In this document: positions 22,910 through 31,407 of the stretch, piece by piece | Position numbering within the stretch: the stretch's first letter is position 1 | Layout of the letters: the number at the start of each line of letters is the position of its first letter | Assembly (NCBI GenBank): GCA_002077045.2 | Contig: KZ111175.1 | Span: forward strand, 99,411-163,410 | DNA from: Rachicladosporium sp. CCFEE 5018 | Lineage: Eukaryota; Ascomycota; Dothideomycetes; Cladosporiales; Cladosporiaceae | DNA length: 64,000 nt | Direction of reading: 5' to 3' | Program-made: the position numbers and the translations under genes | Notes under the pieces: generated by a model | Told to the model about the DNA's origin: nothing | The model's database searches: none | The model's input: only the letters and a program-made list of their open reading frames with translations

Positions 22910-23271
22910 TTACAAGAAGTAATCAGCCACCGGTTTCTTCGCCGGCATGCCCCGACTGTCCTGCGGCGCCGCTTCAAAGACCCGATAGCGCCTCCCTGGC
23001 CCCATCTTCCTCTCCATTTTCTGATCCGTCAAAATCCCTGCACTCCTTCCCACATCACCGTTACTCCTACTCCCATAGCCTGCACTCGTGCCCTCCTCCC
23101 CAAGCTCCAGGATCGCAGCCACATTCCCACACCTATAACAGTAATTCGGCGCACTCCAAACAGTCACAATGCTAGAATCGAACATTTCCTTAAAACCTTC
23201 CATCACCAGCTGGTGCGCTCGGCAGATAAGCGATAAGTCGTTCTTATAGTTGAACGACTTTACTATATCCG
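22910..23271 (-). CDS. PPH3: Protein phosphatase 4 catalytic subunit, C-terminal part only
   Basis: The last ~120 codons of a PP2A-family Ser/Thr phosphatase, open to the gap edge with two bases of a split codon left over. It shows LICRAHQLVMEGF, TVWSAPNYCYRCGN and the tail FEAAPQDSRGMPAKKPVADYFL; the first half of that tail, the Lys-Pro pair and the terminal Asp-Tyr-Phe-Leu identify the PP4c (Pph3) branch over PP2A, PP6 or Ppg1. The terminal Leu is the site of carboxyl methylation in this family. About 30 residues (Gly/Ser-rich, then basic) are inserted between the end of the catalytic core and the conserved tail. PP4 acts in DNA-damage checkpoint recovery with Psy2/Psy4-type subunits. The catalytic metal-binding N-terminal two-thirds should lie in the gap. 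Confidence 0.9.
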
Positions 23272-23371
23272 NNNNNNNNNNNNNNNNNNNNNNNNNNNNN
23301 NNNNNNNNNNNNNNNNNNNNNNNNNNNNNNNNNNNNNNNNNNNNNNNNNNNNNNNNNNNNNNNNNNNNNNN
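23272..23371. other. Assembly gap 2 (100 N)
   Basis: Exactly 100 N. The left edge cuts the PP4 catalytic subunit gene. The right edge begins in the RING gene, at the exact boundary of the inverted repeat. Two unrelated genes broken at one gap supports a wrong join here. Confidence 0.99.
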
Positions 23372-25981
23372 ATACTAGCGCAGCACACGGCCACAGCTCT
23401 GGACGCTGTCCTACGTGAAGCATGGTCCCAAGGCTCTGCTGAGGAGAGTACGTCGATGTTTGGCACAATGCTAGAGACTGTTGGCAAGCTCAAGAACTTC
23501 GGCGGTATCTTCGCGTACCTCACTTCGAGGTGGGCATTGGCGACTTTCACAGTGGCCATTGTGCTCAACCGCGCTCAATTCTATGCTTCCTCCAGGGAGC
23601 ATCTTCGTATACGCTGGCATACCCGGCTTGCAATATACCTGCCGGTGATTATGATGTTCGGCTATCAGATGCTACGTGTACTCGAAGCATTGCGATGTCA
23701 GACGTCGCCAGACTTTTCGCAGCTGCGGTACGGTGATCCAGCCAAGAATCTGTCGATTGACTTCGGTGGTGAGACTGGCTTCCTGTACGACCTGAGCTCG
23801 AGGCTTCTGTACTGGAAAGACGACGAAGCATGCTGCTTTGATCGGGACATGTCCTTGCCTGGACTGAGTGGCGACTCGTCTAAGCTGCGTGGCTCAATGT
23901 CCCTGCTCTTCAGCTTCTTCCTCACTCTGTGCGGCGCACAGTTCCTCGAGACAGTTGCCTGCTCACTCCAGGGTGTACTGCCAGTACCTGAGACTGGGAT
24001 GACGATCTTCGAACACTCCCTCGCTTTCGCCGAGTGCGAGGCTATGATCAGTAGTTCACTCGGTCTAGGCTTCTTCGGGAGGTTGCCCACCCCAGAGACT
24101 GCTAGTACGGCCGCTACCGAAGGCGCAAAGGTATTACTCACACGAGCACAGATACTGCAGCGACTGAATGTCCCACCTGAGGTGCTGCTCGTATGTCTGA
24201 TCACTTGCTGTAGTCAGCTCAGTAGTGCGATCCTGGCTATCACTGGCAAGCGACATAAAGTTCGACTGGTCAACACAGCAATATGGGGCAGCTGCTACAT
24301 GGCTGCGTTTCTCTGGAGCTTTCTGCGCATCTTCATGCAGCCAATACAGAGCATTGCGGACCTTGGTGTACTGCGCTTCCCGACAGTCTGCGTGGTAGGC
24401 TTCATACCTCATGTTATTGTTCTCTTCGGCATCGTCGGATGCGGCGCGATCTACGGGCTTGCCTTCCTCATCACCATGACTTCCGTGCCTCACGCCGATG
24501 GCGAGCGACTGTCACTCAAACAACGCGCCGCCTGGACGTATCAGAATCTGCAAGCGAATGTGCAGATGTCGCAGTCATCCTCGATACGCATCAAAATGTC
24601 GGAAGATTTCTACACTGCACTGCTGAAAGTTGGCTTCAGCGTCCTGACTGCGGCAAGTGAAGCTGTCTATCTCAATGCAGGCACTCGAGTGCAGGTTGCC
24701 CAGATGACTTGGGTAGAGCGCAAACGTCTCGATGAGATGGCTGGTCAGTTGCAAGCAAAGTCGTCCAAGCATACTTTGCGTATACCGACCGAATTGCTCG
24801 GTGGCGAGATTGCACGCGGCGTAGACTTCACTGACGAGCAGAACTTTGCTATCGGCACCTCGCCGTACGCTCGCGAACGCAAGTCCAAGCAGAGAGGCAG
24901 TAAAGATGGCAAGAGCAACGCCAATCAGGCAGAGAGTGGACTTGACGTCTCACAGCGTAGAACGCGGATGCAGCTGACCTTTGACTTCGTCGCTGGCGTC
25001 TTCTGGCTATCTGTGGCTACCAATGCTGATCTTTTGCTGGCGATGCTAAGGGAGATCGGAGTACATGGCAAGCCTGCTTGGCTTGTAAAGCTTTCTACTA
25101 CAAGTGGCAAAGTCGTTGCAGCGACAATGCCTGAAGGCGCTAAACCTGACAATCTTGAGTTCTACATCCTGAACTCTGATGGCGGCTTCACTCTGCCTAC
25201 AGATCCGAACATCGATGTCGAAGCAGAGATGCGCCGCAAGCTCGAACACACAGGCACCTACACTACGGAGGAAAGTCTCGACAAAAACGTGTACAGCTGG
25301 TGGCGGAGTGGTGGCTGGTTCGGTGATCTCGACAACAGTGGCGACTACGAGCAATCCATCGCGGATGACGATGACGACAACAACAGCGTGATCTCATCGT
25401 CCACTGACGCCAGCATGAGCGATGCATGGTCAGAAGTCTCTGAAGGCAGCGGCACACGTACACCTACACAGCGTGACCCGTATTTAGCGTACGAGCCCGG
25501 AACAAACGGCGGCCTTGACATCGCTTCGTTGTCACGACTACTCAATCCTCAATCTCTGGCAGACCGCGAAGAAGCTCGCATGCTCTCAGTAAGCTTACAA
25601 TCAAATCGACCCATCACCCGCTCGCAGTACCGTCGCAGCACCGATCGTCAACGTGCAGAGCTGTTAATGGGCTCACGTAGCGCCGCCATCTCAGCCGAGG
25701 AGGAAGAGCACGACATCGAGCGCTTCATACTTGAACGACGCTCCGCGACTCGAAGTCACAACCCTGCCGCCAGCGACTGGGAGACTGGTGCTGAGGGCAT
25801 GGGTGCTGGCGGGCCACAGTGCGTGGTATGCCAGTGCTCGCCACGGACGATTCTAGTCTGGCCTTGTGGATGTCTGAGTATGTGTGATGACTGCCGGGTT
25901 GGGCTGGCGGCGAGGAATTACACGAAGTGTATTTGCTGTAGGACGGATGTGGCGGCCTATTCGAGGCTGTATGTACCTTGA
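23372..25981 (+). CDS. Asi-like RING protein, 5'-truncated duplicate
   Basis: The last 869 codons of the gene described at 16370-19189, in frame from the first base after the gap. It lacks about 70 N-terminal residues, the start codon and the promoter. The loss coincides with a contig end, so it should not be read as a natural pseudogene. Confidence 0.88.
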   Translation: MLAQHTATALDAVLREAWSQGSAEESTSMFGTMLETVGKLKNFGGIFAYLTSRWALATFTVAIVLNRAQFYASSREHLRIRWHTRLAIYLPVIMMFGYQMLRVLEALRCQTSPDFSQLRYGDPAKNLSIDFGGETGFLYDLSSRLLYWKDDEACCFDRDMSLPGLSGDSSKLRGSMSLLFSFFLTLCGAQFLETVACSLQGVLPVPETGMTIFEHSLAFAECEAMISSSLGLGFFGRLPTPETASTAATEGAKVLLTRAQILQRLNVPPEVLLVCLITCCSQLSSAILAITGKRHKVRLVNTAIWGSCYMAAFLWSFLRIFMQPIQSIADLGVLRFPTVCVVGFIPHVIVLFGIVGCGAIYGLAFLITMTSVPHADGERLSLKQRAAWTYQNLQANVQMSQSSSIRIKMSEDFYTALLKVGFSVLTAASEAVYLNAGTRVQVAQMTWVERKRLDEMAGQLQAKSSKHTLRIPTELLGGEIARGVDFTDEQNFAIGTSPYARERKSKQRGSKDGKSNANQAESGLDVSQRRTRMQLTFDFVAGVFWLSVATNADLLLAMLREIGVHGKPAWLVKLSTTSGKVVAATMPEGAKPDNLEFYILNSDGGFTLPTDPNIDVEAEMRRKLEHTGTYTTEESLDKNVYSWWRSGGWFGDLDNSGDYEQSIADDDDDNNSVISSSTDASMSDAWSEVSEGSGTRTPTQRDPYLAYEPGTNGGLDIASLSRLLNPQSLADREEARMLSVSLQSNRPITRSQYRRSTDRQRAELLMGSRSAAISAEEEEHDIERFILERRSATRSHNPAASDWETGAEGMGAGGPQCVVCQCSPRTILVWPCGCLSMCDDCRVGLAARNYTKCICCRTDVAAYSRLYVP

Positions 25982-26296
25982 GCCGCCGCAGCTCTACACG
26001 AAGATGTCCCCCTCCATCGTGACTTCACGTGCCATGTGGACTCGTCGCAAAGGAGCATCATTGTCGTGTACTGCGTTGTCCTTCGGTGCCGACTTCGATC
26101 GTTAACAACACACTGTCGGCAATCTACATCCCAGCCTTGGCATCGCGTCCATCTCAACTTCAACGCGTCACATCAATTCCCTTCTCCTTCCCACTTCATA
26201 CACCACAGCGCGATCCAACTGCCCATACGCTCATTCCACTGACCCAGACGACCTGGATCAGTTCGCTTCTACTTCACAAACTTTTCAGGACCTTTT
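25982..26296. promoter_or_regulatory. Intergenic region and leader of the Ufo1-like gene
   Basis: These ~315 bp between two co-oriented genes contain a C/T-rich stretch in the last 100 bases before the ATG. No known operator or other gene is seen. Confidence 0.45.
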
Positions 26297-29200
26297 ATGC
26301 AACCAGAGCCCACTACATCTACTACACAGTCTTCAACCCAGCGATCTCTGACACCTCTTTCAACCGACCAATATGGCTTGCACGATGACAGTCCTGGTGG
26401 CGTCGCATTGCCCCCAGACTCTCATGCATCCCGCAGAGGTCTTGATGGCTTTGGTACTGCCACACCAGCCGAGCAGCTCGCACTCGATGCCGCATTTGCC
26501 GCCTCATTGCAGGAGGCGGGACCCGGCGGACGGCATGGGAGCAGGAGACTGAGTCCTGTCTCGCCCACGGGATCGATCTCCCCTCCACCGAGCACACCAT
26601 CTGCTGTGATCCGCAACAGGATTGAGGAATATGAGAAGGCGTCCACGCCACCTACGCACAAGAAGCGCAGTGGACCGGCGTTTGAGATATTGAAGAAGCC
26701 GAGGGCTCCAGGGGACAAAAGGAGCCCTATCACTGAGCTACCAAACGGTATGTCAGGACGTGATTGGACTCGAGAAGGCGAATACTAATGTTCTCTTAGA
26801 GGTCCTCACGCATGCACTCGCACATTTGACGCCATCTGATCTCAGCTCCGTGTCTCTGGTCTCGAAGCGGTTCCACGAATTGGTCACGACACCACATGCA
26901 TGGCGCAGCGCTTTCTCGCGCTACTTCCCCGGCGCTGAGTCCGTCAATGCACTCGAGCGAGATTCTGACGATGAGGCTGAAGTCGTGGTTCGCACCGAAA
27001 GGCGTGCGTTCACGCGTCTGACTGCTTTGGCGTCATGGAGAAGCGAGTATATCCTGCGGACCCGCCTGCTGCGATCTTTATCGCGCGGTAAACCTGCGCA
27101 AGCAAATGCAGCCTCGAGCTCTTCTCGAGCTGGGCAGAGCCATACAGCAGTGCCGGTGGTCATGTACAACTCTCAGCTCTTTACTACAGTCAATCATCTG
27201 GATGCTACGTTCGGCACTGGATTGAACAAGCGCTTTCCTCGCTTCATGCACGGCGCGGACGACGTTGGCACGGCATCAAGCAGCGATCCGAATTTAGCAA
27301 AGCCAGACCAGTGGGGTTTGACAGACCCGCAGTCTTTCCTACAGTTTTCGGAGCGGTTCCCTGGTGACGCGCAGTACGGTCTTGGTCCCGGAGAAGTCGT
27401 CGGCGTGCCCAACGTCATGGATATCAGTCAGGCATATGGCATGGTTCATGGCGAAGGCTCACATGGAGGGCTGATCTACTTCCGATCCACCGAAGAGATG
27501 CGTGGTCGTTTCCTGCTGTGCTCGTCTGCCATGGCCGAGCCTGTAGTCGGCATCCCCAAGATCCTGTCTGCCCGAGAGGCCATCTGCAGCATTTGGCTGG
27601 CGAAGTCGAACGCAATCCCGTCACTCACGGGTGGCTTGATTGGCATGATGTCTGGGTCATCTGCTGGTGTGCTCACGGCGTACGCCATTGGCTCAGGTCC
27701 GGGTAGTGGCCGTCGTGAAGATCGTTATGCTCGAGGTGAGATGACGGCACGCTGGGCACTGAGTCCCGGCGTGCCCTTGATCGCTATCAATGTCGACAAT
27801 GAGTACAGCATGGCTCGTCAGTCACAAAATCGTATCTGGGCGATTGTGCTTAATGCGCTTGGCGAAGTGTTCTATCTCACGAAGTTCCCACGGCGTCCCG
27901 ACAGCGACCGTGGCACTCGCATGGATGATGAGGCCATCGAGCGCACGGCCTGGCTCACTGGACGGACTGTCTACTGTAATGTCGTCGAGACGAGCAGACG
28001 AGTTGCCCGCCCTGACCCATATGCGGAGTCGAGAGTGGACGGCAGCTACTCGCCACGCTCGTCTTGGAACGGTATGTGTCTGAGCAAAGCGCAGATCACG
28101 GCGGAGACGCGGGAGATTGAAGACTTCACTGCGAGAAAACCAAAGCACTTTCAGAAAGCTTGCACTGGATGGGATATGCAACGCAAGCTTGAAGTAGATT
28201 TTGCTGCCGACGATGGTCACAATGCTGGCGAAGGCATCTTCGTGATCAAATGCGGGCTAGATGAGGAAAGCGAGGCATCCGTCAAGCGCTACACGAGGTG
28301 TCGCGTACAAGACCTGCCAATCGCGCCACAAACATCAACGCCTTCATTGACGACAGCCAGTACTGGTCCGTCAACACCGCCATCGCTATTTGGAGAGACA
28401 CCATCTACGCTACCCACTGTCGCGCCTTCAACATTCTCCTTCGACAGCCTCGAGCAGACGCTGTCGCGTGAGGACTTCGACGGCAGCATTACGCCCAGGC
28501 CAATGATTGAAGAGTGGCGCATTTCAACTTTGCTTTTTGGTGGTCTCAAGTATGTACAGATCTTGGCAAGTGCCATTGATAAGTCTACTCATGCCACTCA
28601 GATCTTTTCCGAGGATCCGCTTCTTGGCTTTCCAAGTCGGTCTGCAGCATCTTCGCCGACGTTCACGCCAATGTCAGCTGACACTGTGAGTTCAAAGCCT
28701 GCCGACATCCCAGGCCAGCGAGCTAGGCTGATGGCTGTTGGCACACACACTGGATCAGTGCTGGTCTGGGATATGAGAGCGCCTTTGCCACGCGATGCCG
28801 AGACTATCAACTCTGTCGAGCCGGTTCGTATTGTCTACACAGACTCGCCGCAGATATCAAGCCTGGCTTTGTCTTCGCTGTACCTGTTACATGGCGGCAA
28901 CGACGGTCTCGTGCAAGCCTGGGACATCCTCGCTTCGACCACCGAGCCCATCCGCACTCTTAACTCGAAGTTCGCCTCCCGCGCTCGTCGCCGCCTGATC
29001 GTTGCCCAAGCCTCCCCTCAAGGCGTTGGCATCAATCTTTTCGCAGCTGGTGCCATCTGTCTCGATCCTGATGCTACAGTACTCCGAGGCATGGTCTCAA
29101 TCGGGACTGTCGTGCTCTACTGGTCCTTCAGCTCGTCCGCAGCAGACCAGTATCGCTCTCAGAAACGCCGTCTCCGTCGTTCCGAGCGAGGCAGCAACAA

Positions 29201-29843
29201 CGCCGGCGAGCGCTTGGCTGGCGTCACCCGTAGTAATGTCAAAGACTACATTGCCAACGAGAAGCTTGAGCTTGAGCGTGAGAAGCAGCAACGGCGCAAG
29301 GAGACTCAGCGCTTCGCTGGTCGCTTTGGCACGGAGCTGCTGGATGGCAGTGAAGAGGAGATGATTGCTTATGCTGCTATGTTGAGTCAAGAGACGCATG
29401 AGCAGGAGCAAGTCCGACGGTCTTCCGATACTACGAGCGCGACTGACAGCGCCGCTGTCGCCTCCAGCGACGCGCTGACACCCGCACAAAGCCCATCGCC
29501 TCGCGCCATTATTCCGAAGAGCGACGAAGAGTTCGACGCTAATGTCGCGCAAGCCATCAGGCTTAGTCTCGCCGCTTCTAATGCCGCGGCACCCTTCGAC
29601 ATTCCTATCCGCAAAGCCAAGACCAAAGGTGGGAAAAAGTCTGCGTCGAACAAGACTTCGCCACAGAGCTCACCTACTACGATCGCGGGCAGCAGTCGTG
29701 GTGTGGAACTGGGTGATCTGGACTTTGCTATCCAGCTTAGTCTGGCGGAGGAACAGAGTCGTACTGATGCTGCGGTCAATGGCAATGGTCGCGCTGTGTC
29801 AGGTGATCTGGTCAGTGGGAAAGGCAAGGGGCGCTTGAGTTGA
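26297..29843 (+). CDS. Ufo1-like F-box/WD-repeat protein with ubiquitin-interacting motifs
   Basis: Exon 1 is 26297-26747 and exon 2 is 26800-29843. The 52-nt intron (GTATGT donor, TACTAAT branch site, TTAG acceptor) interrupts the F-box at LPN/E. The 1164-residue product has an F-box at about 148-190 (LPNEVLTHALAHL, then KRFHELV), WD-like segments near 790-850 (GSVLVWDM, GGNDGLVQAWDIL), a basic/Glu-rich helix near 930-990 and three C-terminal UIMs: EEEMIAYAAMLSQE (~1002), DANVAQAIRLSLAAS (~1060) and LDFAIQLSLAEEQS (~1120). A UIM-like helix (LALDAAFAASLQEAG) sits at 61-75. An F-box, WD repeats and three terminal UIMs form the architecture of yeast Ufo1, an SCF substrate receptor whose UIMs drive its own turnover. 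Its targets are unknown. The exon join is supported by frame and by restoration of a complete F-box. Confidence 0.9.
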
Positions 29844-30477
29844 GCTGTATTCAGAGTCGAGTGCTTTCATTTCTGCTGCGCTCGTTTGTACGGTTCATCA
29901 AAGGCAGACAGTCGCGGAGAGCACCCAATAATACACCGCTGTACAAGTTGTACGCACGCACGATCCCATCGCGGCCAAAACATACACTTTTCATCCGCTG
30001 CAATCTGTCCGACCTTCCTCGATCTCAAGTCTTACGCGCGCATAGCATAGGATCGAATGTCGATGTACATATTCTTTGGACTGACACTGCGACGATGTTG
30101 CAGATTTCCCCACATTTCAAACGCGATGACTTCCAGATTGGGACGATATTGCGACGCGGTCTGTGCTTTGCATCGGCCGAGAGCTGAACTGTCGCGCAAC
30201 GACGTAACTCTCCAGCTCCCATGGGGCCAGGCAGCAGGTATATAGATTGCGCAGTAACCACAAGGTAGGAACAGTATTTCTTCACACTCAAGCATCCAGC
30301 ACCATCAAGCAGAAGAACATCCTCTTCTACAAAGCGAAACATCACTTCCAGTCTCAAGCACATCTGATCCAAAGCGGATCGCATACCACCCCAACGCAGC
30401 GATATCTTCAACACATTGACCACCTATCTCGAGACTCTTAATTCTACTCAAGGACCATCTCACACACCTTCCACAAA
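29844..30477. promoter_or_regulatory. Intergenic region upstream of the PPxY gene
   Basis: This 634-bp region contains the 3' flank of the Ufo1-like gene and the leader of the PPxY gene. The last ~200 bases before the ATG at 30478 are A/C/T-rich leader-like sequence (AAAATG context). I see no other gene. Confidence 0.5.
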
Positions 30478-31041
30478 ATGTGTCGCCGCAACGGACCCCG
30501 TCGACAACCCCTCACCGTCCAGCTCGCAATGGCAGCCTACGGCGCCTACCAATCCCGCCGCACCAGACAAATCGAAGAAGGCCACCAAACTTCCACCAAA
30601 GCCATCGAGCCTCAGTACTCCGGTCCTACGTCTGAGCCGAAGTACATTCCTGAGCAAACCCTCTCGGAAGCCTTCCGTGGCCTCGAACTCCAGGAGAAGG
30701 GCATCCCTCCTCCAACCTACGAGGATGTAATGGTCAATCGCGCCGAGCTACCTGTCCCCTCGACTCCTCACCCCGCTGTGCGCAGTTTCGACAAGCACAT
30801 CGACGCGCTGGATGATGTTGTCTCGGACTCGGAGTCTGAGTTCGAGGGCGAGGTGAGGCCAGCAGGAGTCAAGCGAGGCGACTCGTGGAAGCTGGCGAAG
30901 CGGGAATGGAAGGCTCGCAAGGCTGCGAGGCGGGAGGAGAAGCGGATGGTGAAGGCTGAGTTGAAGGCTGTATGGAGGGATGAGAAGGCTGCTTGGAGGG
31001 AGGAGAGGAGGGGACGAGCAAGGAGCAGGGGATGTTGCTAG
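30478..31041 (+). CDS. Small basic protein with a PPxY motif and a C-terminal Cys-Cys
   Basis: A 187-residue intronless protein of no family that I can name. It starts MCRRNGPRRQP, has a PPTY motif (IPPPTYEDVM) near residues 76-85, an acidic Ser/Asp/Glu patch near 115-125 and a highly basic, Trp/Ala-containing helical C-terminus that ends in GCC. PPxY motifs bind the WW domains of Nedd4/Rsp5 ubiquitin ligases. A terminal Cys-Cys is used for geranylgeranylation in Rab proteins, and paired cysteines can be palmitoylated. A membrane-attached Rsp5 adaptor is therefore a reasonable hypothesis, not an observation. It lies between two F-box protein genes in the same orientation. Confidence 0.78.
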   Translation: MCRRNGPRRQPLTVQLAMAAYGAYQSRRTRQIEEGHQTSTKAIEPQYSGPTSEPKYIPEQTLSEAFRGLELQEKGIPPPTYEDVMVNRAELPVPSTPHPAVRSFDKHIDALDDVVSDSESEFEGEVRPAGVKRGDSWKLAKREWKARKAARREEKRMVKAELKAVWRDEKAAWREERRGRARSRGCC

Positions 31042-31172
31042 GCGTTGAAGGTAGACGGGTCAATTTCTGTGTAGTGGTACTTCTTGGCGTTACGGAGGAG
31101 TTCCGGGTTGGGCCACGAGTGCATGTCGGCGATCTGTAATACTGTACGATTACTGTTGCCATCATTTACCAT
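31038..31172 (-). CDS. Candidate 44-residue small protein, overlapping stop codons
   Basis: An ATG-started frame of 44 codons whose C-terminal part reads like real protein: MHSWPNPELLRNAKKYHYTE, then IDPSTFNA and TAG. The stop (31038-31040) overlaps the stop of the convergent PPxY gene (31039-31041) through a shared CTAG. An alternative is the last exon of a gene with a short upstream exon, because the sequence before ATCGCCGACATG ends in TTACAG, a good acceptor; I could not find a matching donor. The protein-like composition is the only support. Confidence 0.35.
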   Translation of the reverse strand: MVNDGNSNRTVLQIADMHSWPNPELLRNAKKYHYTEIDPSTFNA

Positions 31173-31407
31173 CTTCGGTCATACTGCAACTTATCTCCGC
31201 AGCAATCCGTCCCCGCACTCTGGACCACCCCACTTCTGCCCATGAATCAATGACCTTGACTGCACGGAGATAGGTATGCACTACGATCACCCGCGGCGGA
31301 GCTGCGATGCCGAATGATAAGCAAGTCTAATAAGTTGCGCTCGAAGCACTCGTGCTGTCCTTATCTTTCCCAACCCGGGTCCACTCACGGCCTTGTTACA
31401 CGACATC
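31173..31407. promoter_or_regulatory. Upstream region of the F-box gene
   Basis: Short region holding the F-box promoter and the leader of the opposing small frame. The 200 bases contain several purine-rich and GATAAG-like stretches (TTATCT and TTATCTTTCCC). GATAAG sites bind fungal GATA factors in general, but no function is shown here. Confidence 0.35.
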
